Positions 45,331 through 53,232 of a DNA stretch of 64,000 nucleotides are shown piece after piece; position 1 is the first letter of the stretch, and each line of letters begins with the position of its first letter. A program made the position numbers and the translations under genes. The DNA is taken from assembly GCA_965661105.1 (NCBI GenBank), contig CBFICR010000009.1, positions 1-64,000 of the forward strand. Reading direction: 5' to 3'. Origin of the DNA: Eutrophocola sp965661105 (lineage in GTDB: Bacteria; Pseudomonadota; Gammaproteobacteria; Pseudomonadales; Pseudohongiellaceae). The notes below the pieces were generated by a model that was not told the DNA's origin, ran no database searches, and worked only from the letters and a program-made list of their open reading frames with translations.

Positions 45331-46332
45331 GTGGCACGTCGAACTACAGAAACATTTAATGTCTCCTTCCTGGATGTAATGTCTTGCGGGTTTGGTGCAA
45401 TTATTCTGCTGATCATGATTACCAAGTCATCTACCCCCACTACGCTTGAAATATCAGATACGCCAATGGAAGGCAGTGTCCTTGAATTACAACGCCAGCT
45501 ATTCGAGATTCGTGGAGAAACCAATATTCTCAACCGCGAACTTAATGCCAAACATGAACAAATCTCCCAATATGACGACAGGATTGCCCGCCTGCGCCGG
45601 GAGCTGTCCATCCTCAACGGCGAGTTCAATACGACCAGCCAGCAATCTACCGAGGACGATATTCTGCAAGGACAAATGGCCATTGCACGTCAACAGCTCA
45701 CTGATGAAATGCGGCGCCTGCAAAATAATATGGACCAGGCACAGCTCAATGAATCGGTGGGTGGAGTGCCTGTAGACAGTGAATACATTATCTTTCTTAT
45801 CGACACCTCGGGCAGTATGTTCAACTACAGCTGGTCGCGTATGCTGGAAGTAATGGTAGACACCCTGGATATCTATCCGGAAGTTAAAGGCATCCAGGTC
45901 ATGAATGATATGGGCGAATACCTGTTTTCCAGCTTCCGTGGTGACTGGATCCCGGATACCCCGGCGCGCCGGCAGGCGATCCTGCAACGCCTGCGCAGCT
46001 GGAACCCGTTTAGTAATTCAAGCCCGGTGGAAGGGATAACGGCGGCGATTCGCAATTTCTACGACCCGGGTAAAAAAATCAGCCTTTATGTGCTGGGTGA
46101 TGAATTCCCACCCGGCAGCGGTTCAATCCGAAATGTGATCGAGACTGTTGATCGAATCAATGTAGAAGACAGCGAAGGAAATCGCCTGGTAAGAATCCAT
46201 GGCATTGGCTTTCCCGTATATTTTTCACAACCAGACCGCTACCAGTCTACCGGTATTCGCTTTGCTACACTGATGCGTGAATTGGCGCGCAAAAACGGCG
46301 GTACTTTTGTTGGCCTTAATGATTTTTACTAG
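45331..46332 (+). CDS. ExbD-like transmembrane helix fused to a VWA domain (second of two)
   Basis: A 333-residue protein with the same layout: N-terminal helix starting SFLDVMSCGFGAIILLIMI (Asp15), coiled coil at about 48-138 and a VWA domain with the metal motif DTSGS at 158-162. The first dozen residues of the helix are nearly identical to those of the preceding VWA protein, while the VWA domains have diverged, so they are likely to form a heterodimer or to play different roles. The gene starts with GTG after an AAGGA ribosome site and lies 87 bases after the first VWA gene. Confidence 0.88.
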   Translation: MARRTTETFNVSFLDVMSCGFGAIILLIMITKSSTPTTLEISDTPMEGSVLELQRQLFEIRGETNILNRELNAKHEQISQYDDRIARLRRELSILNGEFNTTSQQSTEDDILQGQMAIARQQLTDEMRRLQNNMDQAQLNESVGGVPVDSEYIIFLIDTSGSMFNYSWSRMLEVMVDTLDIYPEVKGIQVMNDMGEYLFSSFRGDWIPDTPARRQAILQRLRSWNPFSNSSPVEGITAAIRNFYDPGKKISLYVLGDEFPPGSGSIRNVIETVDRINVEDSEGNRLVRIHGIGFPVYFSQPDRYQSTGIRFATLMRELARKNGGTFVGLNDFY

Positions 46333-46499
46333 GAAATCATGAATCAACACGGCATATTGATGAAAACAGAAACTGGAGTAAACTATATAACCCCCGGGCA
46401 ATAATCCTCGATACCGGCGGGTAATGGCGAATTATGCAAATTATGCAATTAATAACTGGAAAGTTGTTTCAGATTCGAAATATTGGCGATCTGGCTGGG

Positions 46500-47111
46500 A
46501 TGAAATACAGCATACTTGCCATGGCGCTGTTGCTGACAGCCTGTTCAGCGACGACCATCAATATTGAGGGCACTTTCCCTGCACCACTGGTGCAAAAGCT
46601 GCCACTTACAGTGGGCGTTTATTACGATGAAGCGTTTATTAATCACAGCTTTATTGAGATTAATGATAATACCGGTGATGACCAGTACATCATTAATTCC
46701 GGTGCTTCGCAGATAGCTCTTTTTAATACCATGCTACCGGCAGTATTCGAACAGGTGATTCAGCTGGACAGCCTGGAAAGTGCAGCAGATATGAGTGGCA
46801 TTGATGCGGTGTTTGTTCCCGCCATTGAAGAATTCCAGGTTGGTCTGCCCCAGAAAACCCGTCTCAATGTTTACGAAATCTGGGTCAAATATAATATGAG
46901 GCTGGCCCAGTCCAATGGCGACTATATCGCTGACTGGGTGATGACGGCTTACGGCAAATCTCCGGAGGAAACTTTTCAGTCGGTGGATGCAGGGGTAAAC
47001 GATGCTGCCAATGTAGCACTGCGCGACCTGGCGGCAAGTTTTACTCTGGGATTCAGTAATATTCCTGAAATAAACGAATGGCTTCGCTCTCAAAACATTA
47101 TGGAAGAGTAA
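46500..47111 (+). CDS. Lipoprotein of unknown function
   Basis: A 203-residue lipoprotein when started at 46500 (MKYSILAMALLLTAC, acylated cysteine at residue 15). The longer frame from 46434 would place a non-signal sequence before the lipobox. The mature part has a mixed alpha/beta pattern (LTVGVYYDEAFINHSFIEI, TMLPAVFEQVIQLDS, AANVALRDLAASFTLGF) resembling small outer-membrane assembly lipoproteins, without a firm family. It stands 167 bases after the second VWA gene and is probably part of the same functional set. Confidence 0.75.
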   Translation: MKYSILAMALLLTACSATTINIEGTFPAPLVQKLPLTVGVYYDEAFINHSFIEINDNTGDDQYIINSGASQIALFNTMLPAVFEQVIQLDSLESAADMSGIDAVFVPAIEEFQVGLPQKTRLNVYEIWVKYNMRLAQSNGDYIADWVMTAYGKSPEETFQSVDAGVNDAANVALRDLAASFTLGFSNIPEINEWLRSQNIMEE

Positions 47112-47272
47112 CGCTGCTCGATTACCCTGAAAAGGGTAGCAAGCTAAAAAAGTAGAAATTGATCATTCAGGTAGCAAAGTCAGGCAAGCATAAAGTCAAA
47201 AATTAAAAGTTAAGGTAATTATGAAGTAATCGGTAGCAATTAATGGGTAAAACCATTTTCAGAGACTCCAAG

Positions 47273-47959
47273 ATGAAACAGCTTACATTGTTCACCAAAA
47301 GCACCCTGCCAATTCCGGCTTTTATACTGCCGGTCCTGATTTTTCTTTGCAGTTGCACCACAACCGAAATTGATGAATTCCGGCAAGGCTCAACCTCGAT
47401 TAATAATCTGGATGAAAGCATTGTTATTCTGGGAAGACGTCAAAATAATAACTACGAAACCGAACAAAGTTTTGTCGGTTGTGTCGCGGATGTTGTCTCG
47501 CGTGGCGAAAATTCAATTACTGTTGTTGATGAACAGGAATTCCTGGATGCGATGTTTCCGTTTTTTGAACCACGCACCGCGCCCATGCGTACCGGACACC
47601 TGCAACAACTGATGTCTATGGATGTTGCGGTAGACAAACTCGAGGAATTTGGTATCGAATATATTGTCTGGCTCGATGGTATTACAGAGCGTTCAGAGCA
47701 GTCAGGTTCAATTTCCTGCACGATTGGTCCTGGTGGCGGAGGCTGTTTCGGCTTTGGTACCTGGCAGGATGACTCCAATTTTGAAGCAGAAATCTGGCAC
47801 CTGGATAGCCAAAGTAGCGTTGGTTCAATCAGTACTGATGCCAACGGACAGTCTTATATGCCCGCAGTTGTAATCCCCATCCCATTGATCGCAAGGGTTG
47901 AGGCAAATGCCTGCAGCGGCCTGGGCAATCAGTTAAAACAGTTTATAAACGGGACTTGA
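47273..47959 (+). CDS. Lipoprotein of unknown function
   Basis: A 228-residue protein when started at 47273 (MKQLTLFTKSTLPIPAF); lipobox LCSC, with the cysteine probably at residue 27. An alternative start ten residues upstream is possible. The mature part has ESIVILGRRQNNN, a conserved-looking MFPFFEPRTAPMRTGHLQQL, EYIVWLDGIT, CTIGPGGGGCFGFGTW and an end with PIPLIARVEANACSGLG. I have seen this pattern in uncharacterised gammaproteobacterial lipoproteins but know no function. It lies 58 bases before the M48 peptidase gene. Confidence 0.75.
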   Translation: MKQLTLFTKSTLPIPAFILPVLIFLCSCTTTEIDEFRQGSTSINNLDESIVILGRRQNNNYETEQSFVGCVADVVSRGENSITVVDEQEFLDAMFPFFEPRTAPMRTGHLQQLMSMDVAVDKLEEFGIEYIVWLDGITERSEQSGSISCTIGPGGGGCFGFGTWQDDSNFEAEIWHLDSQSSVGSISTDANGQSYMPAVVIPIPLIARVEANACSGLGNQLKQFINGT

Positions 47960-48017
47960 TCCTTTCCTGATAACGCGGTTCATAATTGATTAAGCTCTTT
48001 ATCATTAGAATGTAACT

Positions 48018-49460
48018 ATGGAAAGCTTATTTAAATTTCTCAATTTATCAGCCCCCAGCTCCGTGCTGGCAGTGGCCATGTCGTTTATCCTCACTGCCTG
48101 TGCCGGCAATCCTACAGGCGGAGCTAATTTTGTGCTCATGAGCGAATCTGCCGAACTTGAAAAAGGGCAGGAACTGCATGCGGAGATGCTCAAGCAAAAC
48201 CCGATTTATCAGGATCCGGAACTACAGGCCTACGTCGATAAAATCGGGCAAAAAATGGCCGCCGTGTCTCACCGGGCAGAGCTCGACTATGTATTTACCA
48301 TAATCGACAGCCCCGATATTAACGCCTTTGCCCTGCCTGGCGGCTTTGTTTATGTAAACCGCGGCTTGCTGACCTATCTCAACTCGGAAGCGCAGCTGGC
48401 TGCTGTGCTTGGACATGAAATTGGTCATGTCACTGCTCGTCATGCGGTTCGCCAACAGACCGCTGCCAGATCTGCCAATGCAGCCTCTATCGCGCTCATA
48501 TTCGCCACCGGGGTTGACCTGCGTGAAACCACCAGTCTTATCAGCGGCGCATTAATCAGCGGCTATGGGCGTGATATGGAGCTGGAGGCTGACAGTCTCG
48601 GTGCAGAGTACCTTTCCAAAGCCGGTTATGACCCTCTGGCTATGGTACAGGTGATTGAGGTGCTCAAAAATCACGAGGACTTTACCAAGAGAACATCAAA
48701 CAGAACCGCCGTAAGTTACCACGGTCTGTTTGCCTCTCATCCACGCAATGATACGCGTCTACAGGAAGTTGTCGGCAAGGCCGGAGAGCTTAAAGGGGAG
48801 CAGGAAAGCGAAGAAGATCCAGCAGTGTTTCGCGAGCAAATTACCGGCCTGATCGTTGGCCCCAGTCTACAAAATGCCGCTGGTGGCGATCAACGCAACC
48901 GCTATTATCAATCGCTGTTTAATTATACGCTGCTGCTGCCTGAAGGCTGGTCTAAACAGGAAACAACAACCACCATGACGAGTGCCAGTGTGGACGGTAC
49001 CAGCATGATAAAAGTAGAAGCTCAGCGTTTACAGGAGTCAAAGGAACCCCGCTTATTTATTCGCGAGAATCTGGGCATAGAAAATCTGCAACAGTCTGAA
49101 CCTCTTTCGCAATTTGGCTTAAGCGGCTTTACCGGTATAAACCCTGAAAACAGCGAACGGGTTGCTGTCCTTTATTATGGCCCGCGCGCCTTTATCCTGA
49201 CGGCCAAAGGCGGAGATGGAATCAGCGATGATCTGCTGCTGGAGTCAGTACGAAGTTTCCGGCCAATTGCCCGAAACGAAGCCCTGTTTGCCAATCCGGT
49301 TCAGATCAGCTACATACAGGCCGATGGTAAAATTACCTACGCAGACCTGGCCCGACAGACGCGACTTACCGAGCACCAGGAAGATATGCTGAGGTTGTTG
49401 AACGGCGACTATCCCTTTGGTGAACCTGATGCTGGTCAGTGGGTGAAAGTAGTCAACTAA
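48018..49460 (+). CDS. M48-family zinc metalloprotease lipoprotein
   Basis: A 480-residue protein with a lipobox (ILTAC, cysteine 28) and an M48 peptidase domain: zinc motif HEIGH at residues 133-137 and the third ligand in MELEADSLGAEYL. The C-terminal 200 residues have beta-rich sequence and lack the TPR repeats of BepA. M48 lipoproteins act in outer-membrane quality control or processing. Its place at the end of the envelope cluster suggests that it processes or clears cluster components; this is inferred. The length is typical of the LoiP/YcaL-related longer forms. Confidence 0.88.
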   Translation: MESLFKFLNLSAPSSVLAVAMSFILTACAGNPTGGANFVLMSESAELEKGQELHAEMLKQNPIYQDPELQAYVDKIGQKMAAVSHRAELDYVFTIIDSPDINAFALPGGFVYVNRGLLTYLNSEAQLAAVLGHEIGHVTARHAVRQQTAARSANAASIALIFATGVDLRETTSLISGALISGYGRDMELEADSLGAEYLSKAGYDPLAMVQVIEVLKNHEDFTKRTSNRTAVSYHGLFASHPRNDTRLQEVVGKAGELKGEQESEEDPAVFREQITGLIVGPSLQNAAGGDQRNRYYQSLFNYTLLLPEGWSKQETTTTMTSASVDGTSMIKVEAQRLQESKEPRLFIRENLGIENLQQSEPLSQFGLSGFTGINPENSERVAVLYYGPRAFILTAKGGDGISDDLLLESVRSFRPIARNEALFANPVQISYIQADGKITYADLARQTRLTEHQEDMLRLLNGDYPFGEPDAGQWVKVVN

Positions 49461-49481
49461 TTCTCCCCAAACTTTCTTCAG

Positions 49482-49553
49482 GCTCATGGCTGTTTATGGG
49501 CTCATGGCTGTTTATAAGCTCATGGCTGTTTACAAGTCTCTGGTTGTTTTCGG
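49482..49553 (+). repeat. Four 18-base tandem repeats
   Basis: Consensus GCTCATGGCTGTTTATAA occurs at 49482-49499, 49500-49517 and 49518-49535 almost unchanged; a fourth degenerate copy is at 49536-49553. They start 22 bases after the M48 stop codon. Function is unknown; each unit contains an ATG but no open frame of use. Confidence 0.85.
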
Positions 49554-49757
49554 TATTGAATCAGCATAAGTCAGCATAGCCTGGTAAATCCGGCACCACG
49601 CGAAACAGGTGAAATCGGGAAGGAACGCAAAGAAACACAAAGCCGCTCTCATAATAACCGGGTATGAAATTACAAGAGCGCCGTAATTTAGAAATAATGC
49701 TTATAAATAAAGTTTATGAATTAACTTAATCAAGCTCTACGATATCGTGAATGCTGG

Positions 49758-50309
49758 TTATTTTCTTTCGAACAGGTGGTACAGATAATCGTAATCCGGT
49801 GCATGCATAATCCCCTCGGTAGGTATTCCAGGTTTAAAAGCATTGTGGCAGCCTTCACAGCTGGCAACTAGAACGTCTCCGGTACTGGACAACAAGGCTT
49901 TATCCTTGTTCCTGGCAGCATCCAGTGCCAGCATCGCTGCATTGGTCATGGTACGTGAATAGCTCACCCAGCCATCGTTGTCAGCCCAGGAATTATCCAG
50001 TTTGCCCGAACCACCAAGTGTTATAAGAGGGCCAGAGCCAGCGAGCTGGATTGCATAATATTCAATCGTACGCCACTCATCATCGGAAATTTCCCGTTCC
50101 AGAGCAGCGTAATCCCAGATGTAATGGGCTGAGTGATCAATCAGTGTCACCATCAAGGCATTGATACTGACGGGAACAGGGATGTTTCTTTCGTCAGGAT
50201 GTGCTGTGAGGAAAGCAGAATAGGAAACACTGAATACAACGCCAGTCAAAACCAGCATCGCAATCTTTCTCAGCTTAGCTGTGATAGTTGAATTAAAATT
50301 TGGTTTCAT
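49758..50309 (-). CDS. Exported c-type cytochrome-like protein
   Basis: A 183-residue protein when started at 50309, where GAGGG lies about 11 bases before the ATG. A signal peptide is present (IAMLVLTGVVFSVSYSAFLTA). A single haem c motif CEGCH is near residue 160. The fold is helical (AALEREISDDEWRTIEYYAIQLAG and LALDAARNKDKALLSSTGDVL), like class II cytochrome c or cytochrome c' with the haem site near the C terminus. An electron-transfer or gas-binding role in the periplasm is possible. It stands alone on the minus strand. Confidence 0.75.
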   Translation of the reverse strand: MKPNFNSTITAKLRKIAMLVLTGVVFSVSYSAFLTAHPDERNIPVPVSINALMVTLIDHSAHYIWDYAALEREISDDEWRTIEYYAIQLAGSGPLITLGGSGKLDNSWADNDGWVSYSRTMTNAAMLALDAARNKDKALLSSTGDVLVASCEGCHNAFKPGIPTEGIMHAPDYDYLYHLFERK

Positions 50310-50456
50310 TGATAGAGTCCCTCTGATGAAATTCTCTTTAAGTATCACACTATTTAATTTTCAAATTTTGACCTGCATCAACTTGATCATGGATTTAAAT
50401 TAAGGCTGATGACGTGATACCTTTACCGTGGATAAACAGGATACCCCAAGCACACG

Positions 50457-50765
50457 ATGGCAAAAAAACTTTATGAATGTCCGCACTGCCACGAGGAAAA
50501 GATTTCAGGCTATCAGAAAATCTTTTCTGTTTCTTTTTCACCGGCTTATTGCCCAAAATGCAATAAACAAAGTTATGTTCCCATCATTCATGGACTCACG
50601 GTTCTGACTGCATGGATGATCCTGACCTGGTTGTTTATTGGTCTGGCCATTATGGCTGGCATGTCATTTTTCCTCCTCGGGACGTTTCCTGCGCTTGTAG
50701 TCTGCATTGACAGGTACTTACTCAAGGCACCTCTTGTTGCCCGCGATCCGCCTATCGAGAATTGA
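50457..50765 (+). CDS. Small membrane protein with zinc-ribbon N terminus
   Basis: A 102-residue protein that starts with two CxxC pairs (CPHC at 8-11 and CPKC at 32-35), which can bind zinc. It continues into two hydrophobic segments (about residues 45-66 and 70-86). The family is not recognised by name. It may be cotranscribed with ubiX, 120 bases downstream. Confidence 0.7.
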   Translation: MAKKLYECPHCHEEKISGYQKIFSVSFSPAYCPKCNKQSYVPIIHGLTVLTAWMILTWLFIGLAIMAGMSFFLLGTFPALVVCIDRYLLKAPLVARDPPIEN

Positions 50766-50885
50766 GTAAAGAATTAACTCCAGGCGTTTAGTATCAGGTT
50801 GTATAAAAAGAGAGCTGATAAAGCCATTGGAAGCATCACCTGCACTGGCTACAATGGCAGCCAATATCCCGCACAGGTTAATCGA

Positions 50886-51479
50886 ATGAATAGCAGTTCC
50901 AGTAGCAAGCCCAGAATTATTGTCGGCATCAGCGGTGCCTCCGGCATTGTCTACGGAATTGAAGCACTAAAAACGCTTCGCACTCTGGAGATCGAAACCC
51001 ACCTGGTAGTAAGCAAGTCCGCTAAAGTGACGTTGAGCCAGGAAAGCCCGGTCACCATCAATGAACTTCTTGACCTGGCGGACCATCATTATGCCAACGC
51101 GGACATCGGGGCCTGTATCTCCAGCGGCAGCTATAAGACTCTCGGTATGCTGGTTGCGCCCTGCTCTATAAAAACACTCTCTGAAATAGCTACCGGAGTG
51201 ACTTCTTCACTGTTAAGCAGAGCTGCTGATGTGGTTTTGAAGGAACGCCGTAAACTGGTGTTAATGGTCAGGGAAACACCACTACATGCCGGTCACCTTG
51301 AGAGTATGCTCAGAGTCACCAATATGGGCGCTATCATTAATCCACCGGTTCCTGCGTTTTACACCAGGCCATTAACTCTTGATGACATGGTTCAACAAAG
51401 CGTTGGACGGGCACTGGATCTGTTCGGTCTGGAAAGTAGCCTGGTAAAGCGCTGGTCGGGAAATCAGCCCAGACAGTAA
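50886..51479 (+). CDS. ubiX: Flavin prenyltransferase UbiX
   Basis: A 197-residue UbiX started at the ATG at 50886; the frame is open upstream to a TTG at 50799 but the extra residues do not fit the family. UbiX joins dimethylallyl phosphate to FMN to make the prenylated flavin used by the UbiD decarboxylase in ubiquinone synthesis. Motifs VGISGASG (about 12-19), VVSKSAK, APCSIKTLSEIATG, KERRKLVLMVRETPLH and NPPVPAFY are typical. Confidence 0.95.
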   Translation: MNSSSSSKPRIIVGISGASGIVYGIEALKTLRTLEIETHLVVSKSAKVTLSQESPVTINELLDLADHHYANADIGACISSGSYKTLGMLVAPCSIKTLSEIATGVTSSLLSRAADVVLKERRKLVLMVRETPLHAGHLESMLRVTNMGAIINPPVPAFYTRPLTLDDMVQQSVGRALDLFGLESSLVKRWSGNQPRQ

Positions 51480-51578
51480 GCACAATGTACCCATTGCAAT
51501 GTAAATTGCAGGGTAAACAGTGCTGACAATACAAAATGGAAAGGGTTAAGGCTGATAAGGATATGCCGGATAGTATTA

Positions 51579-51617
51579 CTATTACTTACGGCTATTACTT
51601 ACAGCTATTACTTATGG
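51579..51617. repeat. Three 13-base tandem repeats
   Basis: Units with consensus CTATTACTTACGG lie end to end at 51579-51591, 51592-51604 and 51605-51617. They are in the convergent gap between ubiX and rpmG, next to the hairpin at 51621. Function unknown. Confidence 0.8.
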
Positions 51618-51620
51618 CAA

Positions 51621-51645
51621 GGGTATTCCTGAAACAGGAATACCC
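51621..51645. terminator. Hairpin between ubiX and rpmG
   Basis: An 11-base-pair perfect stem GGGTATTCCTG / CAGGAATACCC with a three-base AAA loop. It lies just after the rpmG stop on the minus strand and after ubiX on the plus strand, so it probably ends both transcripts, although neither side has a strong T-run. Confidence 0.55.
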
Positions 51646-51659
51646 GGATGGAAAACAGC

Positions 51660-51815
51660 TTACTTGATCTTGGCTTCAGTATAAGTAACGTGTTTGCGAA
51701 CAACGGGATCAAATTTTTTGATTGCCATCTTGTCTGGCATGTTGCGCTTGTTCTTGTCAGTTGTGTAAAAGTGTCCGGTGCCTGCACTGGAAACCAGTCT
51801 GATTTTATCTCTCAT
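51660..51815 (-). CDS. rpmG: 50S ribosomal protein L33
   Basis: A 51-residue basic protein. It is read from the ATG at 51815, after the ribosome site GAGG nine bases upstream. The sequence starts MRDKIRLVSSAGTGHFYTT and continues KNKRNMPDKMAIKKFDP, matching ribosomal protein L33 without the zinc-binding cysteines (the C-minus form). It follows rpmB in the conserved rpmB-rpmG operon. Confidence 0.96.
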   Translation of the reverse strand: MRDKIRLVSSAGTGHFYTTDKNKRNMPDKMAIKKFDPVVRKHVTYTEAKIK

Positions 51816-51902
51816 CGTTTTTGCCTCTTAAACTGGCTCTGAAGTATTTTCAGGGCAGTAAAATTTTTCTATGAATAAAAAAAGTTTATTCGAATAGTCG
51901 AA

Positions 51903-52139
51903 CTAAACCTTTTCGCCACGGCCGCGGATATCACTAAGAACCCGGTCTATACCCAGTTTATCAATGATACGCATGCCTTTACTGGACAGACGCAGTTTTA
52001 CAAAACGTTTTTCAGACTCAACCCAGAACCTGTGTGAATGTAGGTTTGGGCAAAAACGGCGTCTGGTTCTGTTCTTGGCATGGGACACATTGTTGCCAGT
52101 GACCGGTTTTTTGCCTGTAACCATGCATACTCTAGACAT
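51903..52139 (-). CDS. rpmB: 50S ribosomal protein L28
   Basis: A 78-residue ribosomal protein L28 started at 52139 (MSRVCMVTGKKPVTGNNVSH), with the ribosome site GAGG eight bases upstream. The frame is open eight codons further, but this would overlap the ribosome site. RFWVESEKRFVKLRLSSKGMR is typical. It is the first gene of the rpmB-rpmG operon and lies downstream of radC on the same strand, separated by 196 bases. Confidence 0.96.
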   Translation of the reverse strand: MSRVCMVTGKKPVTGNNVSHAKNRTRRRFCPNLHSHRFWVESEKRFVKLRLSSKGMRIIDKLGIDRVLSDIRGRGEKV

Positions 52140-52335
52140 TGTATTGCCTCGTTTATTCCGCAAAATCGACCTGCAAAGGCCTTGCGTAAAATTCGGTGAA
52201 AAAAAGAGCGCGTTTTATACCAGAACAGCAGTTTAAATTCAAGGATTTCTCAGGATTCCCCTAACTTTTACTCCCCGGCAGATCTTCATCTTAAAGCATT
52301 TATCAGATGAAATAACATTTATTAGCCCGCCGTGC

Positions 52336-53013
52336 CTAGAGGTAGCCCTGCTCAGCCAGGGATCTGACTTCTCCTTCACCGACTATCAGGTGATCCAGAG
52401 TGCGGATATCAACCTCCGACAGCAGGCTTTTCAGACGCTGGGTAATACTGATATCAGCCTGACTGGGCTCAGCAACACCGGACGGATGATTATGGGCAAA
52501 AATCAGGGCCGCAGCATTGTGATAAAGCGCTCGCTTCATGACTTCCCGCGGGTGCACCGAGGCACCATCGATGGTACCCAGGAATAATTCTTCCTGGGCA
52601 ATCAGTCGATTCTGACTATCCAGAAACAGGCACAGAAATACCTCGCGGCCGCGATCAATCAGCCGTGACTTTACATACTGCCGGGTAATGCGGGAGTTGC
52701 TAAACACATCTTCCCTTAACAGGGTTTCCTGAAGACAGCGCTGGGCAAGCTCACTGACCGCCTGCAGCTGGGCAAATTTGCTGTGGCCAAGCCCCGGCAA
52801 TGCGCAGAATTCTTCTCTGGAAGCCCCCAGAATGCCTCTGAGGCCACCAAACATGCTGATCAAGCCTCTGGCCATGTCCAGGGCAGACGTCCCGCAGGTA
52901 CCAGTGCGCAGGAAAATAGCCAGTAATTCGGCATCTGACAGGGTATGAGCGCCCGTTGCGATCAGTTTCTCGCGCGGTTTCTCACTATCTGGCCAGTCTG
53001 CTATTGTCACCAC
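52336..53013 (-). CDS. radC: RadC family protein (JAB/MPN domain)
   Basis: A 225-residue RadC-like protein. The N-terminal helix-hairpin-helix region (LPGLGHSKFAQLQAV) and the C-terminal JAMM metal motif (AHNHPSGVAEPSQADI) are complete. The family is widespread; its role in DNA repair is disputed and it may act with mobile DNA or in recombination. It uses a GTG start (a second GTG follows directly). It is divergent from coaBC as in many Gammaproteobacteria. Confidence 0.95.
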   Translation of the reverse strand: MVTIADWPDSEKPREKLIATGAHTLSDAELLAIFLRTGTCGTSALDMARGLISMFGGLRGILGASREEFCALPGLGHSKFAQLQAVSELAQRCLQETLLREDVFSNSRITRQYVKSRLIDRGREVFLCLFLDSQNRLIAQEELFLGTIDGASVHPREVMKRALYHNAAALIFAHNHPSGVAEPSQADISITQRLKSLLSEVDIRTLDHLIVGEGEVRSLAEQGYL

Positions 53014-53232
53014 AATCCCCGATAATCCGATAACTTTACCTAGCCACCCTGGTCGATGGCAGCGCCATCAAATTGAATATGCAAGGTCATGCTGTTAGTC
53101 TTTCGTCGCTTTTGCGCCACTCTGTCCGAAACACTGGCTGCAGCTATTCGAGTGGTTTGTAATTAAAGCAAAACAGTGCCTACATCCTTTACTATAGCCC
53201 AGGTTTTATTTTCTGCCTGACTTTGGACTGCC

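Noticed and set aside
35396..49460. Considered the envelope cluster as a Tol-Pal or type VI secretion locus
   Set aside because: No TolA, TolB, Pal, TssB/C, Hcp or ClpV genes are present; the ExbB-like gene and the FHA-like domain alone do not support it.
35396..49460. Considered the cluster as a Zorya-type anti-phage system, which also uses MotA/MotB-like proteins
   Set aside because: No helicase, nuclease or other DNA-acting gene is present, and the partner proteins face the periplasm with VWA domains.
50799..50885. Longer UbiX starting at TTG
   Set aside because: The extra 29 residues do not belong to the family; the ATG at 50886 gives the normal length.
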